A stretch of 64,000 bases of DNA from AG1 sp035559775 (GTDB lineage: Archaea > Thermoproteota > Thermoprotei_A > Sulfolobales > AG1), in assembly GCA_035559775.1 (NCBI GenBank), contig DATMAU010000008.1:74089-138088 (forward strand), in the 5' to 3' direction. Each line of letters starts with the position of its first letter. The stretch's first letter is position 1. Shown here piece after piece: positions 28,135-36,986 of the stretch. Under the pieces are notes generated by a model, which worked only from the letters and a program-made list of their open reading frames with translations, had not been told where the DNA came from and ran no database searches. Both the position numbers and the translations under genes were made by a program.

Positions 28135-28449
28135 ATGGCGGGGCTTTTCAGAGTAAAGATCATGAATATCGGTGAAGAAAAAATAGTAAGCGTATGCGAT
28201 GAAGAGCTCTTAGGAAAGGTTCTGGTTGATGAGAAGAGGAGAATAAAGGTCAGGATCGACGAGCCGTTCTACGGAGGAGATCTCATGGAGCTCGACGAAG
28301 CCCTCGAGATTATTAGCTCCTCAACACAGGCAAACCTTATAGGGAACAGGATAGTTGAGGCTGCTATTGAGAGAGGGTTGGTTATAAGGGAAGGTGTGAT
28401 CGAGATCGCGGGTGTGAAACACACACAGATCATACTAGATAGGGTATAA
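28135..28449 (+). CDS. DUF424 family protein
   Basis: The protein has 104 residues. The family marks are LFRVKIMNIGEEKIVSVCDE, KVRIDEPFYGGDLME and STQANLIGNRIVEAAIERGL, all typical of the archaeal DUF424 domain. It starts on the base after the aIF2-beta stop and is surely co-transcribed. The recurrent pairing with aIF2-beta suggests a role in translation, but no biochemical function is assigned here. Confidence 0.9.
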   Translation: MAGLFRVKIMNIGEEKIVSVCDEELLGKVLVDEKRRIKVRIDEPFYGGDLMELDEALEIISSSTQANLIGNRIVEAAIERGLVIREGVIEIAGVKHTQIILDRV

Positions 28450-28570
28450 CAGCTGAGAGAGCGTGCCTCAGCCCCCACCCCCAACAGATATTGTTTTAAA
28501 CCCTAGATGCGATAATCCGCACTGATAGTATCAATAGATCCCGTGGGCCGCTTAGCACAGGATAACTGTT

Positions 28571-28580
28571 GATTATATAC
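28571..28580 (+). promoter_or_regulatory. TATA box of the glycosyltransferase gene
   Basis: GATTATATAC lies 26 bp before position 28600, predicting transcription to begin almost exactly at the proposed non-AUG start region. It supports translation beginning upstream of the ATG at 28780. Confidence 0.45.
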
Positions 28581-28611
28581 CCACACAACATACTAGATAA
28601 CGGGATTTTCC

Positions 28612-29709
28612 ATAGAATCGAGAAGAACAGCCCTGGTTATACTTAATAAGGATAATGCTGAAGGGCTGAGAAAAGCCCTAGAGAGTCTCAAGACACAGAG
28701 CTGCCCCCCATGCAAGTGTTTCGATATATATATAGTTGATGGTGGAAGCTCTGACCGTTCATTCATAGTTGCTAACGAGATGGGTAGCAAGATCCCCTGT
28801 ATATATTGGCTCGATCAGAGTGTGAAAGGAGGTACAGGACCGGCTAGGATCGAGATACTCGAGCTGCTTAGAAAGAAGGGGTATGAGTATATAATCTGGG
28901 GCGATTCTGAGAACGTCTATTCGAAGGAGTATGTGGAGAGAATCCTAGCTATGCTGAACCGGGGGTGCGACATAGCTTCAGGAAGATCTGTGGTTATTAA
29001 GCAGAGCATATGGTCTGAGGCTTTCTACTGGTACCATGCTTTCCACAACCTCTTCCCCAGAATCGTTGGTTCGAGACATGCTCCGGGAAACAATATGGGT
29101 GCAAAGATCGGTGTCTATGATCTAGCTTCATACCCTCCCTCAAAGAGATCCGATGACTATATATTCACCTTCAGCCTCATAAAGAACAGTTCAAGGAACA
29201 GCAAGATAAATAGAGTAAAATACTGCATAGATGAAGACGCCGTAGTTCGTGTAAGCATGGCAGAAAGCCTACGTGGTGTTATTTCATGGCAGAGATCAAG
29301 GGTCATGGGATTAGTTATGGGATCTTTATATATAGGGCTCAAGATCCCTCCGGATCTCCTCAGCTGGAGCACACCTCTAGTAGTGTTCCTAACACTATTG
29401 ATACTGTCAGTGATTCTTCTAAACCCGGTATTGTTAGCAGTACCTATAGTAGGTATTATATCCCTCTCAGTATTCCTACACATAAAGTCTAGGAGATATC
29501 TTGACAAGGGATCACGGATAACCGGGCTAGTAGCGACTCTCGGTATGATCCTTCACGCCTTTTTCACAACAATCTATGCTTTAGAAGATCTCATCAAAAT
29601 CTATGTTAGCGGTGGTGTTGAGGAAACACTTGCAAACATGAGAGAGGCTGAGATCAAAGCCAAAAACAGTATGAGAGAAGGGCTACGCCTCCCTATCAAG
29701 AGCCCTTGA
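28612..29709 (+). CDS. Family 2 glycosyltransferase with C-terminal membrane helices (non-AUG start)
   Basis: From about 28612 the frame encodes about 365 residues. The GT-A start is clear: TALVILNKDNAEGLRKAL near residue 5 and DIYIVDGGSSDRSF near residue 40, followed by YEYIIWGDSENVY, where the DxE-like motif should bind metal and nucleotide sugar. About three to four hydrophobic helices fill residues 215-325. The first in-frame ATG (28780) lies after the two nucleotide-binding motifs and cannot be the true start. Between the stop at 28594 and 28780 there is no ATG, GTG or TTG, so an ATA at 28612 (or 28597) is the best candidate. A TATA box at 28571-28580 fits this. Acceptor unknown. Confidence 0.75.
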   Translation: MESRRTALVILNKDNAEGLRKALESLKTQSCPPCKCFDIYIVDGGSSDRSFIVANEMGSKIPCIYWLDQSVKGGTGPARIEILELLRKKGYEYIIWGDSENVYSKEYVERILAMLNRGCDIASGRSVVIKQSIWSEAFYWYHAFHNLFPRIVGSRHAPGNNMGAKIGVYDLASYPPSKRSDDYIFTFSLIKNSSRNSKINRVKYCIDEDAVVRVSMAESLRGVISWQRSRVMGLVMGSLYIGLKIPPDLLSWSTPLVVFLTLLILSVILLNPVLLAVPIVGIISLSVFLHIKSRRYLDKGSRITGLVATLGMILHAFFTTIYALEDLIKIYVSGGVEETLANMREAEIKAKNSMREGLRLPIKSP

Positions 29710-29908
29710 CCCGTTGCGCTTAACCCTCCGAAAGGCTCTTCTAGCTGTGTGATAAAACAATCCCTCTATATTATATGGAGATGTGCAAACAAATTCTCTC
29801 GGTGAAACACATGATCCTAGATCTTGTGTGTAGCATTTTACAAAAGCACCTAATTATTTAGGCTTATACCCTAAATTCTCTCTATGTAATGAAAATAACG
29901 GTGTCCTT

Positions 29909-30259
29909 ATGGGTGAAGCAGCGCCCCACGGCGAAGATCTTAGGAAGTACCAGAGAATAGTTATTGATCAGGATATATGTATCAGCTGCGGAGCCTGCGT
30001 AGCTGTATGCCCGGTACAGGCTTTAGAGCTGGATCAGAATGCAAAGGCAAGGCTTATCTGGGAAAAGTGTGTAGATGACTTCAGCTGTGTAAAGGTATGT
30101 CCAGTCAACTGTATATGGCCTTCCTCAGAAGCACCTGACGCGTCTAAGGTAAAGAACAACTGGTATAGGTTTAATAGAGTGTTGGAGGATCTCGAGAAGA
30201 AGATCTTTGATGAGTGGAAAGCCAAATACGGTATTACAGGAGCACCTGCAGAAGTATAA
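29909..30259 (+). CDS. Di-cluster ferredoxin-type protein with Asp in second cluster motif
   Basis: The protein has 116 residues. Cluster I has the full motif CISCGACVAVCPV near residues 28-40. Cluster II reads CVDDFSCVKVCPVNC, that is C-x2-D-x2-C-x3-CP, with aspartate where the second cysteine normally sits; the surrounding sequence resembles AprB-type FeS subunits (FSCVKVCP). The Asp ligand resembles that of Pyrococcus ferredoxin. The C-terminal 50 residues (NNWYRFNRVLEDLEKK) are helical. It should shuttle low-potential electrons in the cytoplasm; its partner is not apparent. ATG 29909, monocistronic. Confidence 0.88.
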   Translation: MGEAAPHGEDLRKYQRIVIDQDICISCGACVAVCPVQALELDQNAKARLIWEKCVDDFSCVKVCPVNCIWPSSEAPDASKVKNNWYRFNRVLEDLEKKIFDEWKAKYGITGAPAEV

Positions 30260-30300
30260 AGATGGGATAAAAAAGTATTTTGATCTTTTTATATATATTT

Positions 30301-30450
30301 TTACTTAGCTCTTCCTGTTATAACATATACCTTTGTTCCACAGGTGGGACATGTACCTACTATAGCCTTAGCCTTGTTCTTAAGCACTGTCTCTGTCGGG
30401 TTCTTTAGCTCAACCTTTTTCCTACACTTTAGGCAGAACCCAGTCGGCAT
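30301..30450 (-). CDS. Small zinc-ribbon protein (DUF5679-like), 49 residues
   Basis: A short gene on the minus strand: MPTGFCLKCRKKVELKNP, then KAIVGTCPTCGTKVYVITGR and a stop. Two CxxC pairs (FCLKCRK and TCPTCGT) make a minimal zinc ribbon. Proteins of this size and pattern are widespread in archaea. The start ATG 30450 is preceded by GGTGAG, with an AT-rich TATA-like stretch near 30482-30490. The function is unknown; nucleic-acid or ribosome binding is usual for such ribbons (inference). It converges on the ferredoxin gene. Confidence 0.85.
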   Translation of the reverse strand: MPTGFCLKCRKKVELKNPTETVLKNKAKAIVGTCPTCGTKVYVITGRAK

Positions 30451-30721
30451 GTTCTCACCAACATATCTCTTGTAAAGTGAAATTTAAATATTTACCCCCC
30501 GGGATCTTTATAAATCGATTTCAAAAGTGCTGTGGAGGATAAACATCGAAGCATAAAAAAATATTGTGAATACTGTCTTTTATTAGAAACATATTATTTG
30601 CACCTAGTTTTTCATATATTTATTTTTAACGCCCCCCTTGCCCTTAGTAAGATCTGGCTGTGATCGTGGATAAAGGTAATACAGGTTTTATGGATCGTTA
30701 TAGAAAGCTGCTAAGAAACCA

Positions 30722-31372
30722 TCATTCTTGGAGTATACCCATATCTGTTAGGTATTTTCTCACTATCTTCTTAAGAGCCCTCCTAACTATATCTCTGAGC
30801 GATGTAGTCCTGATCCCCATGATCCTGGCCATCTCTGCCAAGGATGTCTTCCTAGGTGTGTCGAAATATCCCTTCTTATAGGCGAATAGAAGAACCTCCA
30901 ACTGCCTTGGTGTGAGCTCGCCGGGCTCTGCATGCTCAGCCCTTCTGACTACGACTGGTTGTAACCCTGCGTCTGCAAGGGACCTTATTATATCCCTCAG
31001 GGCTCCGAGGCCTGGGACTAGGAGTCTATAGCTTATCTCGGTACTTGAGACTGGGACGCCCTCTATAACAACACAGTCCTCTCTGCTTAGCAGTGAGCAC
31101 GCTGAGCAGCTCCTAGCCCTAACCCAGAGTGTATTGTTGCTAAGTATCCTTACGATCTTTACCCCTTTTCTTATTAGCATTGTCCTTAGCTCCTCCGGGT
31201 CTCCGTTATAGATCCTAATCATGTGGCTTGACATAGTCCTTCCAGGGCTTGTTCTGAGCATCCTTATATTACTCCCACTAGGATCGATCCCGGCTATGGT
31301 GTTGGTAACATCGCAATCCCTCCTAGTAACCTTTATCCATACGTCTAAAAGTGGTGATGACACTGCTTGCAT
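30722..31372 (-). CDS. HTH_10 (bacterio-opsin activator type) transcriptional regulator
   Basis: About 216 residues from ATG 31372; a TTG at 31423 would add 17. The C-terminal HTH_10 domain is clear: LTPRQLEVLLFAYKKGYFDTPR, then SLAEMARIMGIRTTSLRDIVRR and a basic end. A CSACSLLSREDC cysteine cluster sits near residue 92, which could bind metal or respond to redox state (inference). The gene is divergent from the SAM synthetase gene with about 100 bp between them. Confidence 0.87.
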   Translation of the reverse strand: MQAVSSPLLDVWIKVTRRDCDVTNTIAGIDPSGSNIRMLRTSPGRTMSSHMIRIYNGDPEELRTMLIRKGVKIVRILSNNTLWVRARSCSACSLLSREDCVVIEGVPVSSTEISYRLLVPGLGALRDIIRSLADAGLQPVVVRRAEHAEPGELTPRQLEVLLFAYKKGYFDTPRKTSLAEMARIMGIRTTSLRDIVRRALKKIVRKYLTDMGILQE

Positions 31373-31429
31373 TCCCACGTATCTATTTATCTTGGAGATA
31401 CATAAGTAGACACCTATGCTCAATTATTA

Positions 31430-31440
31430 TTTATATAAAA
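31430..31440 (+). promoter_or_regulatory. TATA box of the SAM synthetase gene
   Basis: TTTATATAAAA lies 38-48 bp before ATG 31478. Transcription would begin near 31461, leaving a short leader with GTGAGGGAT as ribosome-binding site. Confidence 0.55.
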
Positions 31441-31477
31441 GAGTTGTTATTTATCTTATTAGAGCAGGTGAGGGATC

Positions 31478-32701
31478 ATGCAGCAGGGAAGGAGCATAGT
31501 TGTAGAGGAGATAAACTATATACCTGTAGAAAAACTCACCGTAGAGCTTGTTGAGAGAAAAGGTGTTGGTCATCCCGACTACATAGCTGACGCCGCATCA
31601 GAGGCTTCAAGCATAGCTCTATCCCTCTTCTATAGAAAAGAATTCGGCTACATATTACATCATAACCTTGACAAGACCCTAGTAGTGGGAGGACAATCCA
31701 GCCCCAGGTTTGGAGGCGGAGAGGTAATCCAACCGATATATATCCTCGTGTCTGGAAGAACAACGACAACGGTTTTTAAAGACGGCGAGGTTATAAGGAT
31801 CCCTGTAGGACCCCTGATCATAGGCGCTGTTAAGGAATGGATCAGGAATAACTTCAGATTCCTAGACCCCGAGAAACACGTTGTAGTAGACTATAAGGTT
31901 GGGCAGGGAAGCGCTGATCTTTCAGGCCTATACGAGCTCGGTAAGGAGAAGACACCTCTAGCTAACGATACAAGCTTTGGAGTTGGTTTCGCACCACTAT
32001 CGAATCTCGAGAGAACGGTTCTTGAGATCGAGAGGATGCTTAACTCGCGTGACTTCAAATCCAGATACCCCGAGGTCGGCGAGGATGTCAAGGTTATGGG
32101 GCTGAGGATCGGGAGGAGTGTTAAAATAACCGTGGCCGCATCAATGATATCCCACCTAATCGATGATATGGATCACTACCTCTCGGTCAAGGAGGAGGTT
32201 AGGAACAGGATCGCCGATCATATAGCAAAAATAGCAGAATTCAATGGGGTTGAGGTGTATATCAACACAGCCGATAGGCCTGAGAAAGGGCTTGTCTACC
32301 TAACAGTAACAGGAACATCCGCCGAGCACGGTGATGATGGCATGACTGGGAGGGGTAACAGGGTTAATGGGCTTATAACCCCCATGAGGCCTATGAGCCT
32401 TGAGGCGACAGCTGGTAAAAACCCTGTCTCGCATGTGGGTAAGATCTATAACGCCCTCGCCACAATGATAGCAAACGATATATATAAGAAGGTTCCCGGG
32501 ATAGTTGAGGTCTATGTAAGCCTTCTAAGCCAGATAGGAAGACCCATAGATCTGCCGCTAATAGCGTCGGTAAAGATCGTGCCTGAGAAAAGCCTGACAG
32601 CTAATATTAAGAGCGAGGTGGAGGAGATAGTTAACAATCATCTCGAGAACATAACGAAACTCAGGGATCAGTTTATATCTGGGAGCATAATGATATTCTG
32701 A
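31478..32701 (+). CDS. Archaeal-type S-adenosylmethionine synthetase
   Basis: The protein has 407 residues, the length of the archaeal MAT family (COG1812), which is distant from bacterial MetK. Characteristic segments are VELVERKGVGHPDYIADAASE, HHNLDKTLVVGGQSSPRFGG, and SAEHGDDGMTGRGNRVNGLI, which build the ATP and methionine sites. It makes S-adenosylmethionine from methionine and ATP. It is monocistronic with its own promoter. Confidence 0.97.
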   Translation: MQQGRSIVVEEINYIPVEKLTVELVERKGVGHPDYIADAASEASSIALSLFYRKEFGYILHHNLDKTLVVGGQSSPRFGGGEVIQPIYILVSGRTTTTVFKDGEVIRIPVGPLIIGAVKEWIRNNFRFLDPEKHVVVDYKVGQGSADLSGLYELGKEKTPLANDTSFGVGFAPLSNLERTVLEIERMLNSRDFKSRYPEVGEDVKVMGLRIGRSVKITVAASMISHLIDDMDHYLSVKEEVRNRIADHIAKIAEFNGVEVYINTADRPEKGLVYLTVTGTSAEHGDDGMTGRGNRVNGLITPMRPMSLEATAGKNPVSHVGKIYNALATMIANDIYKKVPGIVEVYVSLLSQIGRPIDLPLIASVKIVPEKSLTANIKSEVEEIVNNHLENITKLRDQFISGSIMIF

Positions 32702-32736
32702 TCATTGATAGCCAAGCCAATAGGGCAGAGGATCTT

Positions 32737-33426
32737 TTATTCTCCCCCGCTATCGATAACCAAGCTTCTACCCAAGTCGCTGAGAGCCTCGTCCTTTACG
32801 TCCCGAAAGGACTCGTTTGCACGCATAGATACCCTTGACCTGAGTTTTCTAGCAAGCATGAATATCTCCTCGATACTCCTTACATAGGATCCCCATTTCT
32901 CAGGATCCTCCTGTATCTTCCTATATATTTTCAGGAGCTTGGGTAGCTTTTTAAAGCTTATATCGTAAAGCTTCTTATAATCCGAATCGCTCCACCTCTT
33001 CTTCTCTGCAAGGTTCTTTAGGCTCCTAGCAATATCCTCTAATCTCAGGGACTCGATCTGGAGCCTTATAACCACAGCCTCAGGATCCTCATCTCCCCCA
33101 CTCCTAAGCCTCTCGACATACTCCTCAAGCGCCTCTCTATTAGATATGGTATACCATCTCTGACTGCTTGTATGGAGAGTTGTTTTGATCAAACTATATT
33201 CCTTCTCAAGAATCCTTAGGAGGGGCGATGGGTTATAACTATAACCCATTATACCGAGCTCTTCGACAATAGATCTATAGTCAAAATCCCCTGGGAGTGG
33301 TGGTGTAGAAGTTCTGGAAAGCCTCTGGGCAGCCCTAACAATGGCTTCAAGAACAGCCTTACCCCTCTCGCCATATCTATACACAAAATCAGAGATCATG
33401 GCCTCTATATTATCCCCTTTAAGCAT
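32737..33426 (-). CDS. Conserved crenarchaeal protein of unknown function, possible winged helix
   Basis: The protein has 229 residues, soluble, rich in Arg/Glu/Leu, and largely helical. An N-terminal stretch GKAVLEAIVRAAQRLSR and LLRILEKEYSLIKTTLHTSSQRWYTIS resemble a winged-helix segment ending in a beta wing. The rest (about residues 120-225) could be coiled coil (LRLEDIARSLKNLAEKKR). I do not recognise a named family. It converges on the SAM synthetase gene with about 35 bp between stops. Confidence 0.75.
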   Translation of the reverse strand: MLKGDNIEAMISDFVYRYGERGKAVLEAIVRAAQRLSRTSTPPLPGDFDYRSIVEELGIMGYSYNPSPLLRILEKEYSLIKTTLHTSSQRWYTISNREALEEYVERLRSGGDEDPEAVVIRLQIESLRLEDIARSLKNLAEKKRWSDSDYKKLYDISFKKLPKLLKIYRKIQEDPEKWGSYVRSIEEIFMLARKLRSRVSMRANESFRDVKDEALSDLGRSLVIDSGGE

Positions 33427-33692
33427 AAGCCCAAGCCCTATCGATCCTTCTCCAACAAAGAATAATATATATAGGGTGCGGAGAAAAGAGGGGTAACTTC
33501 TGTCAAAAAGGTATTACCCTCCACACTGGTTTAGCAAGGATCTCGCAATGCTAACCCACCACACAGCCAGGTTTCCCCGAAAACCAATAGCTATGACTAT
33601 TCGTCTCTCCAAGAGTCAATACTTATCCATGCCAGACCCTCCTTTAACGCTAACAAGCCATAGGCAATAATCAACCCAGCTAGATAGAGGGG

Positions 33693-33979
33693 TTAGGGCT
33701 CAATAGCGGTCGATATTTTTGGTATCAACCGCTCTTCCCTTGGCTTCACAGGCCTCAGGGCCCCTTTCATCGGATCCTTTATCCTCGACCTCCACTTGTT
33801 CAGTGTGATCTCTACCCACAGCTTCTCTTCATAGGGTTTCTCGGGTTTATCGCTGTGGGGAAACCCCCACATCCTGGCTATACCATAAATAATAGATCTT
33901 ATACAGTGTTCCCACAGAACCGCAATTCAATATCAAACCCCTATAAACTATCATGAAGTCAGAAACAGTTGGCTACGGC
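33693..33979 (+). repeat. R1-C, hairpin-rich interspersed element (shorter copy)
   Basis: About 287 bp. It has the left hairpin (GGTCGATA...TATCAACC), the CTCTTCCCTTGGCTTCA block, CCCACAGCT...GCTGTGGGGAAACCCCCACATCC and the right end CCTATAAAC, ATGAAGTCAGAAACAG, TTGGCTACGGC. It lacks the third hairpin block (GCCCAC...GTTGGGCGG) of R1-A and R1-D. It ends 55 bp before the chosen start of endonuclease III on the same strand. Confidence 0.85.
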
Positions 33980-34034
33980 GTTACAAAGCGTTATCGACCA
34001 GAACACGGCCAACTTTATCTCTATTATCCTCCAC

Positions 34035-34775
34035 ATGGTTATCAGTATAGGGGTGCATTTGTGCTCTAGGATCACGGGAAGCATTGTTGAGAGAGCAGAT
34101 GGCGATACTATCTATTCTATTCTTTCCAAGAGTCTCAAGGTTGATTGGAGGGAATATGTAGCTCTCGTAGCTAAGGTGAAAGGTGAGGGTCTCTTCCCAA
34201 TACTTGTGGGGATTATACTGAGCCAGAATACTAGTGATAGGAGCTCTATAAGGGCTTTTGAGAGGCTGAGAAACAGTGTAGGGGTGGGTCTTAACGATAT
34301 ACTTAGGGCTAGTGTCGATGATATTGGGAACGCTATAAGGGAGGCAGGGCTTTGGAAGCAGAAGGCTGAGACTATCAAGAGGGCTGCTGAAGCGATATCG
34401 AGGATCGGTGGTGAGGACTACCTATCCAGAGAGGATCCTGAGAGGCTTAGAAGCTTCCTATTATCTATAAAAGGGGTAGGTTTTAAAACCGCAGACGTCT
34501 TCCTCTCAGTAGCTAGAGGAGCACCTCTGTTCGCTATAGATACCCATGCTATGAGGATAGCAATGAGATGGGGGCTTATAGAGAGAAGAAGCTATGCCGA
34601 GGCTTCAAAAGCCCTCCTCAAACTCTTCGGCCCAGAGAGGGCTGAGGAGGCGCATAGATTGTTAATAGCGCTTGGTAGGAGATACTGCAGGGCTAGGAAT
34701 CCGAGGTGCGGTGAGTGCCCAGTAAGGGATCTATGCCCAAGCTCCGCAATATATCTTGGTGGGGGTAAGGGATGA
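34035..34775 (+). CDS. Endonuclease III-type DNA glycosylase (HhH-GPD, FeS)
   Basis: About 246 residues from ATG 34035; an ATG at 33969 lies in repeat R1-C. The helix-hairpin-helix reads LLSIKGVGFKTADVFLSVA with catalytic Lys in GFKTAD, and the catalytic Asp is in FAIDTHAMRIAMRWGL. The C-terminal iron-sulfur motif CRARNPRCGECPVRDLC has C-x6-C-x2-C-x5-C spacing. It removes oxidised or mismatched pyrimidines from DNA. The last 20 bp overlap the longest frame of the next gene. Confidence 0.93.
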   Translation: MVISIGVHLCSRITGSIVERADGDTIYSILSKSLKVDWREYVALVAKVKGEGLFPILVGIILSQNTSDRSSIRAFERLRNSVGVGLNDILRASVDDIGNAIREAGLWKQKAETIKRAAEAISRIGGEDYLSREDPERLRSFLLSIKGVGFKTADVFLSVARGAPLFAIDTHAMRIAMRWGLIERRSYAEASKALLKLFGPERAEEAHRLLIALGRRYCRARNPRCGECPVRDLCPSSAIYLGGGKG

Positions 34776-34812
34776 TCGTAAGGGATATAAGCCCTCCCAG
34801 CTACTCTATGTA

Positions 34813-36003
34813 GTGATTTCCTTGGACTGGCTTGAGGATCTCAGGTCGAGGATAGATATTACTAAGAATAAAATCTACCTGGATAATGCGGGAGCGGGGC
34901 CACTCTCCAGAGACGTTGTTACAGCTATAAGCAGCTTCATAGACCTATGGAGCCGTGAGGGGGAGCCGTGGGACGAGGCTTTAGAACATATTGTGGAGGC
35001 TAGGAGAGAGTTTGGAGAACTCATAGGGGCTGGTGTTGATAACATAGCAGCCACACCAGGTGTAACCTACGGGCTTAACGCTATCCTCTCATCCATAGAG
35101 ATAAAGCCAGGCTCCAATGCTGTCGCAAGCCCCCTCAACTTCCCCACAGGGATCATATCCCTCCAGGCTATGAGGTCTAGAGGGATCTTGAAGGAGGTGA
35201 GGCTTGCAAAGCCGAGAAACGGGTATGTAGATATAGAGGAGTATGAGAGGCTAATAGACGATAGAACCTCTATAGTTCTCGTAGACTATGTATCGTGGAT
35301 AACAGGATATAGGGAGAGGGTTAGAGAGATCTCTGAGATCGCTCATAAAAGGGGTGCATTGGTTATAGTGGATGCCTTCCACAGTGTGGGCGTGATCGAG
35401 ATCGATGTTAAGAAGGAAGGGATCGATGCTCTCTTATGCGGCTCTTATAAATGGCTCATGGGGCCACATGGTGCTGGCTTCGCATATATATCGAGCGAGC
35501 TTCTCCAAAGCCTAAAGCCCGCGTTCTCTGGATGGATGGGTATAGAGGATTCGGTGATCAAGAGGAGGGCTAGGGGTGAGAGGCTTTTCGAGAGACCATT
35601 CAACATAGAGGGTTTCTCCCCAGCAAGGGATGCAACTATACTGGAGTGGGGAACATGGCCTGCGATAGCCTTTGAGGGGACCCTGGCATCTATGAGGCTT
35701 CTAAAGAGGTTTGAGGCTATATATAGATATAATACGCATACCTCAAAGCTTATTAGGAGGCTTATGGATTGTGTAGAGGATCTCGGGCTAAGGTTGAAAA
35801 CCCCGAGGGATAGGCATGCAGCCATAGTTGTGTTTGAATATAGAGACCCATATGGCCTTGCAGAGAAGCTTAGATCCAGGGGGATCATTGTCTCCCCAAG
35901 ACCAGGGATTATAAGGGTATCACCCCACCTGTATAACACCATGGAGGAGATCGAGATCTTCTTAGAACAGCTCGGAAAACATGTAAAGAGCGGTGGAGCT
36001 TAG
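34813..36003 (+). CDS. Class V aminotransferase (cysteine desulfurase/isopenicillin epimerase-like)
   Basis: About 396 residues from GTG 34813; the frame stays open to 34756. PLP-binding features: IYLDNAGAGPLSRDVV at the start, TPGVTYGLNAILSS, VIVDAFHSVGVIEID (Asp and His that contact PLP) and LLCGSYKWLMGPHGAGF with the Schiff-base lysine. No conserved active-site cysteine loop typical of IscS was seen, so desulfurase activity is uncertain; other SufS/CsdA/epimerase activities are possible. It is second in a run of five close genes (34035-37804). Confidence 0.85.
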   Translation: MISLDWLEDLRSRIDITKNKIYLDNAGAGPLSRDVVTAISSFIDLWSREGEPWDEALEHIVEARREFGELIGAGVDNIAATPGVTYGLNAILSSIEIKPGSNAVASPLNFPTGIISLQAMRSRGILKEVRLAKPRNGYVDIEEYERLIDDRTSIVLVDYVSWITGYRERVREISEIAHKRGALVIVDAFHSVGVIEIDVKKEGIDALLCGSYKWLMGPHGAGFAYISSELLQSLKPAFSGWMGIEDSVIKRRARGERLFERPFNIEGFSPARDATILEWGTWPAIAFEGTLASMRLLKRFEAIYRYNTHTSKLIRRLMDCVEDLGLRLKTPRDRHAAIVVFEYRDPYGLAEKLRSRGIIVSPRPGIIRVSPHLYNTMEEIEIFLEQLGKHVKSGGA

Positions 36004-36316
36004 GAGAGCTCTGAGAGGTAAGAAATATGTTGCCTCTTACCAATACAACTATGGTGCTACTGTGTACCCCTCTAACCAGGATCTCCAGTTAATAGCATTG
36101 CCATTAATAGTAATGGGAGCACTAATACTCCTAATAGGATTACTGCTCGCTATAGGCCCCCAGATCGCCTCAATGCTTAGGGAGACAAGCATTCCTGAGC
36201 CTTTTAGAAGCCTTCTTCTTATTGGAACAAGGGTTGGGGGTATTGAGATCTATACCTCACCACTACTAATAATAATCCTAGCAATACTATACGGCATGCT
36301 TCTTCTCAGAAGGTGA
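35993..36316 (+). CDS. Small membrane protein with two hydrophobic segments, unknown function
   Basis: The protein has 107 residues; the start overlaps the upstream stop by 11 bp. After a basic N-terminus (RRALRGKKYVASYQYNYG), two hydrophobic segments lie at about residues 34-57 and 87-105. The loop between them contains IPEPFRSLLLIGTRVGGIE. I do not recognise a family. Tight packing in the operon supports it being real. Confidence 0.65.
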   Translation: MELRRALRGKKYVASYQYNYGATVYPSNQDLQLIALPLIVMGALILLIGLLLAIGPQIASMLRETSIPEPFRSLLLIGTRVGGIEIYTSPLLIIILAILYGMLLLRR

Positions 36317-36320
36317 TCTT

Positions 36321-36986
36321 TTGGGAGTGCTCGAATTCCTCGAAGAGATCTTTAGATCCAGGGTCGCGTTTATATCGAAAAACAGGTTCGCGCTGAGCGT
36401 TATAATGGGGCTCCACATATCAAGGCTACTTAGATCTGGTTATGAGAATATCTATCTATGCGACCTATGGGGTGTGAGGGAGGAGAGCCTCACAGCTGGT
36501 GGGTATCTGAGAGCCGAGGATCTCTCTAGGATCGTGTATAGCTGTGGTGAGCACCACATAGTATACGCTCCATGGACGAGCATAATTGATAGGAAGAGAA
36601 CCGTTGACAAAGCCCTAGGCATATATACCGATGGTGGTAGGGCTATCCTTCTATCAAGGGGGTTTGTGGTGGTGAGTTTAAAGCAGATGGATATAGGTGC
36701 TGGGAGATATATTGTAGAAACACCCAGCGGGATCCTCCACGCCCATATAGATCGAGACGGGATCAAGGATATAAAGATCCCTAGTAAGCATGCTATAGCC
36801 TATGAGAGGATCGTCGAGGCTTTCAAGATCTATGGCTCTTTCAAAATCATAGATGCTGTGAATATCCTCTCAAGAGACCTCGGCGTCGATAGGGCTGAGG
36901 CTAGGAAGATAATAAATGATCTCATAGGTATGGGGTTGATAGAGATCTCTAGCGGCTATATACAGCCTCAAGAGGGGCGGGAATAG
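36321..36986 (+). CDS. Hypothetical protein with C-terminal winged-helix-like domain
   Basis: The protein has 221 residues from TTG 36321. The first 150 residues form an alpha/beta domain without recognised motif (VAFISKNRFALSVIMGLHIS, YIVETPSGILHAHIDRDG). The last 65 residues look like a winged helix: AYERIVEAFKIYGSFKIID, VNILSRDLGVDRAEARKIIND and LIGMGLIEISSGYIQP. It could be a regulator or a processing factor for its operon neighbours; I cannot tell. Its stop TAG overlaps the GTG start of the next gene. Confidence 0.65.
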   Translation: MGVLEFLEEIFRSRVAFISKNRFALSVIMGLHISRLLRSGYENIYLCDLWGVREESLTAGGYLRAEDLSRIVYSCGEHHIVYAPWTSIIDRKRTVDKALGIYTDGGRAILLSRGFVVVSLKQMDIGAGRYIVETPSGILHAHIDRDGIKDIKIPSKHAIAYERIVEAFKIYGSFKIIDAVNILSRDLGVDRAEARKIINDLIGMGLIEISSGYIQPQEGRE

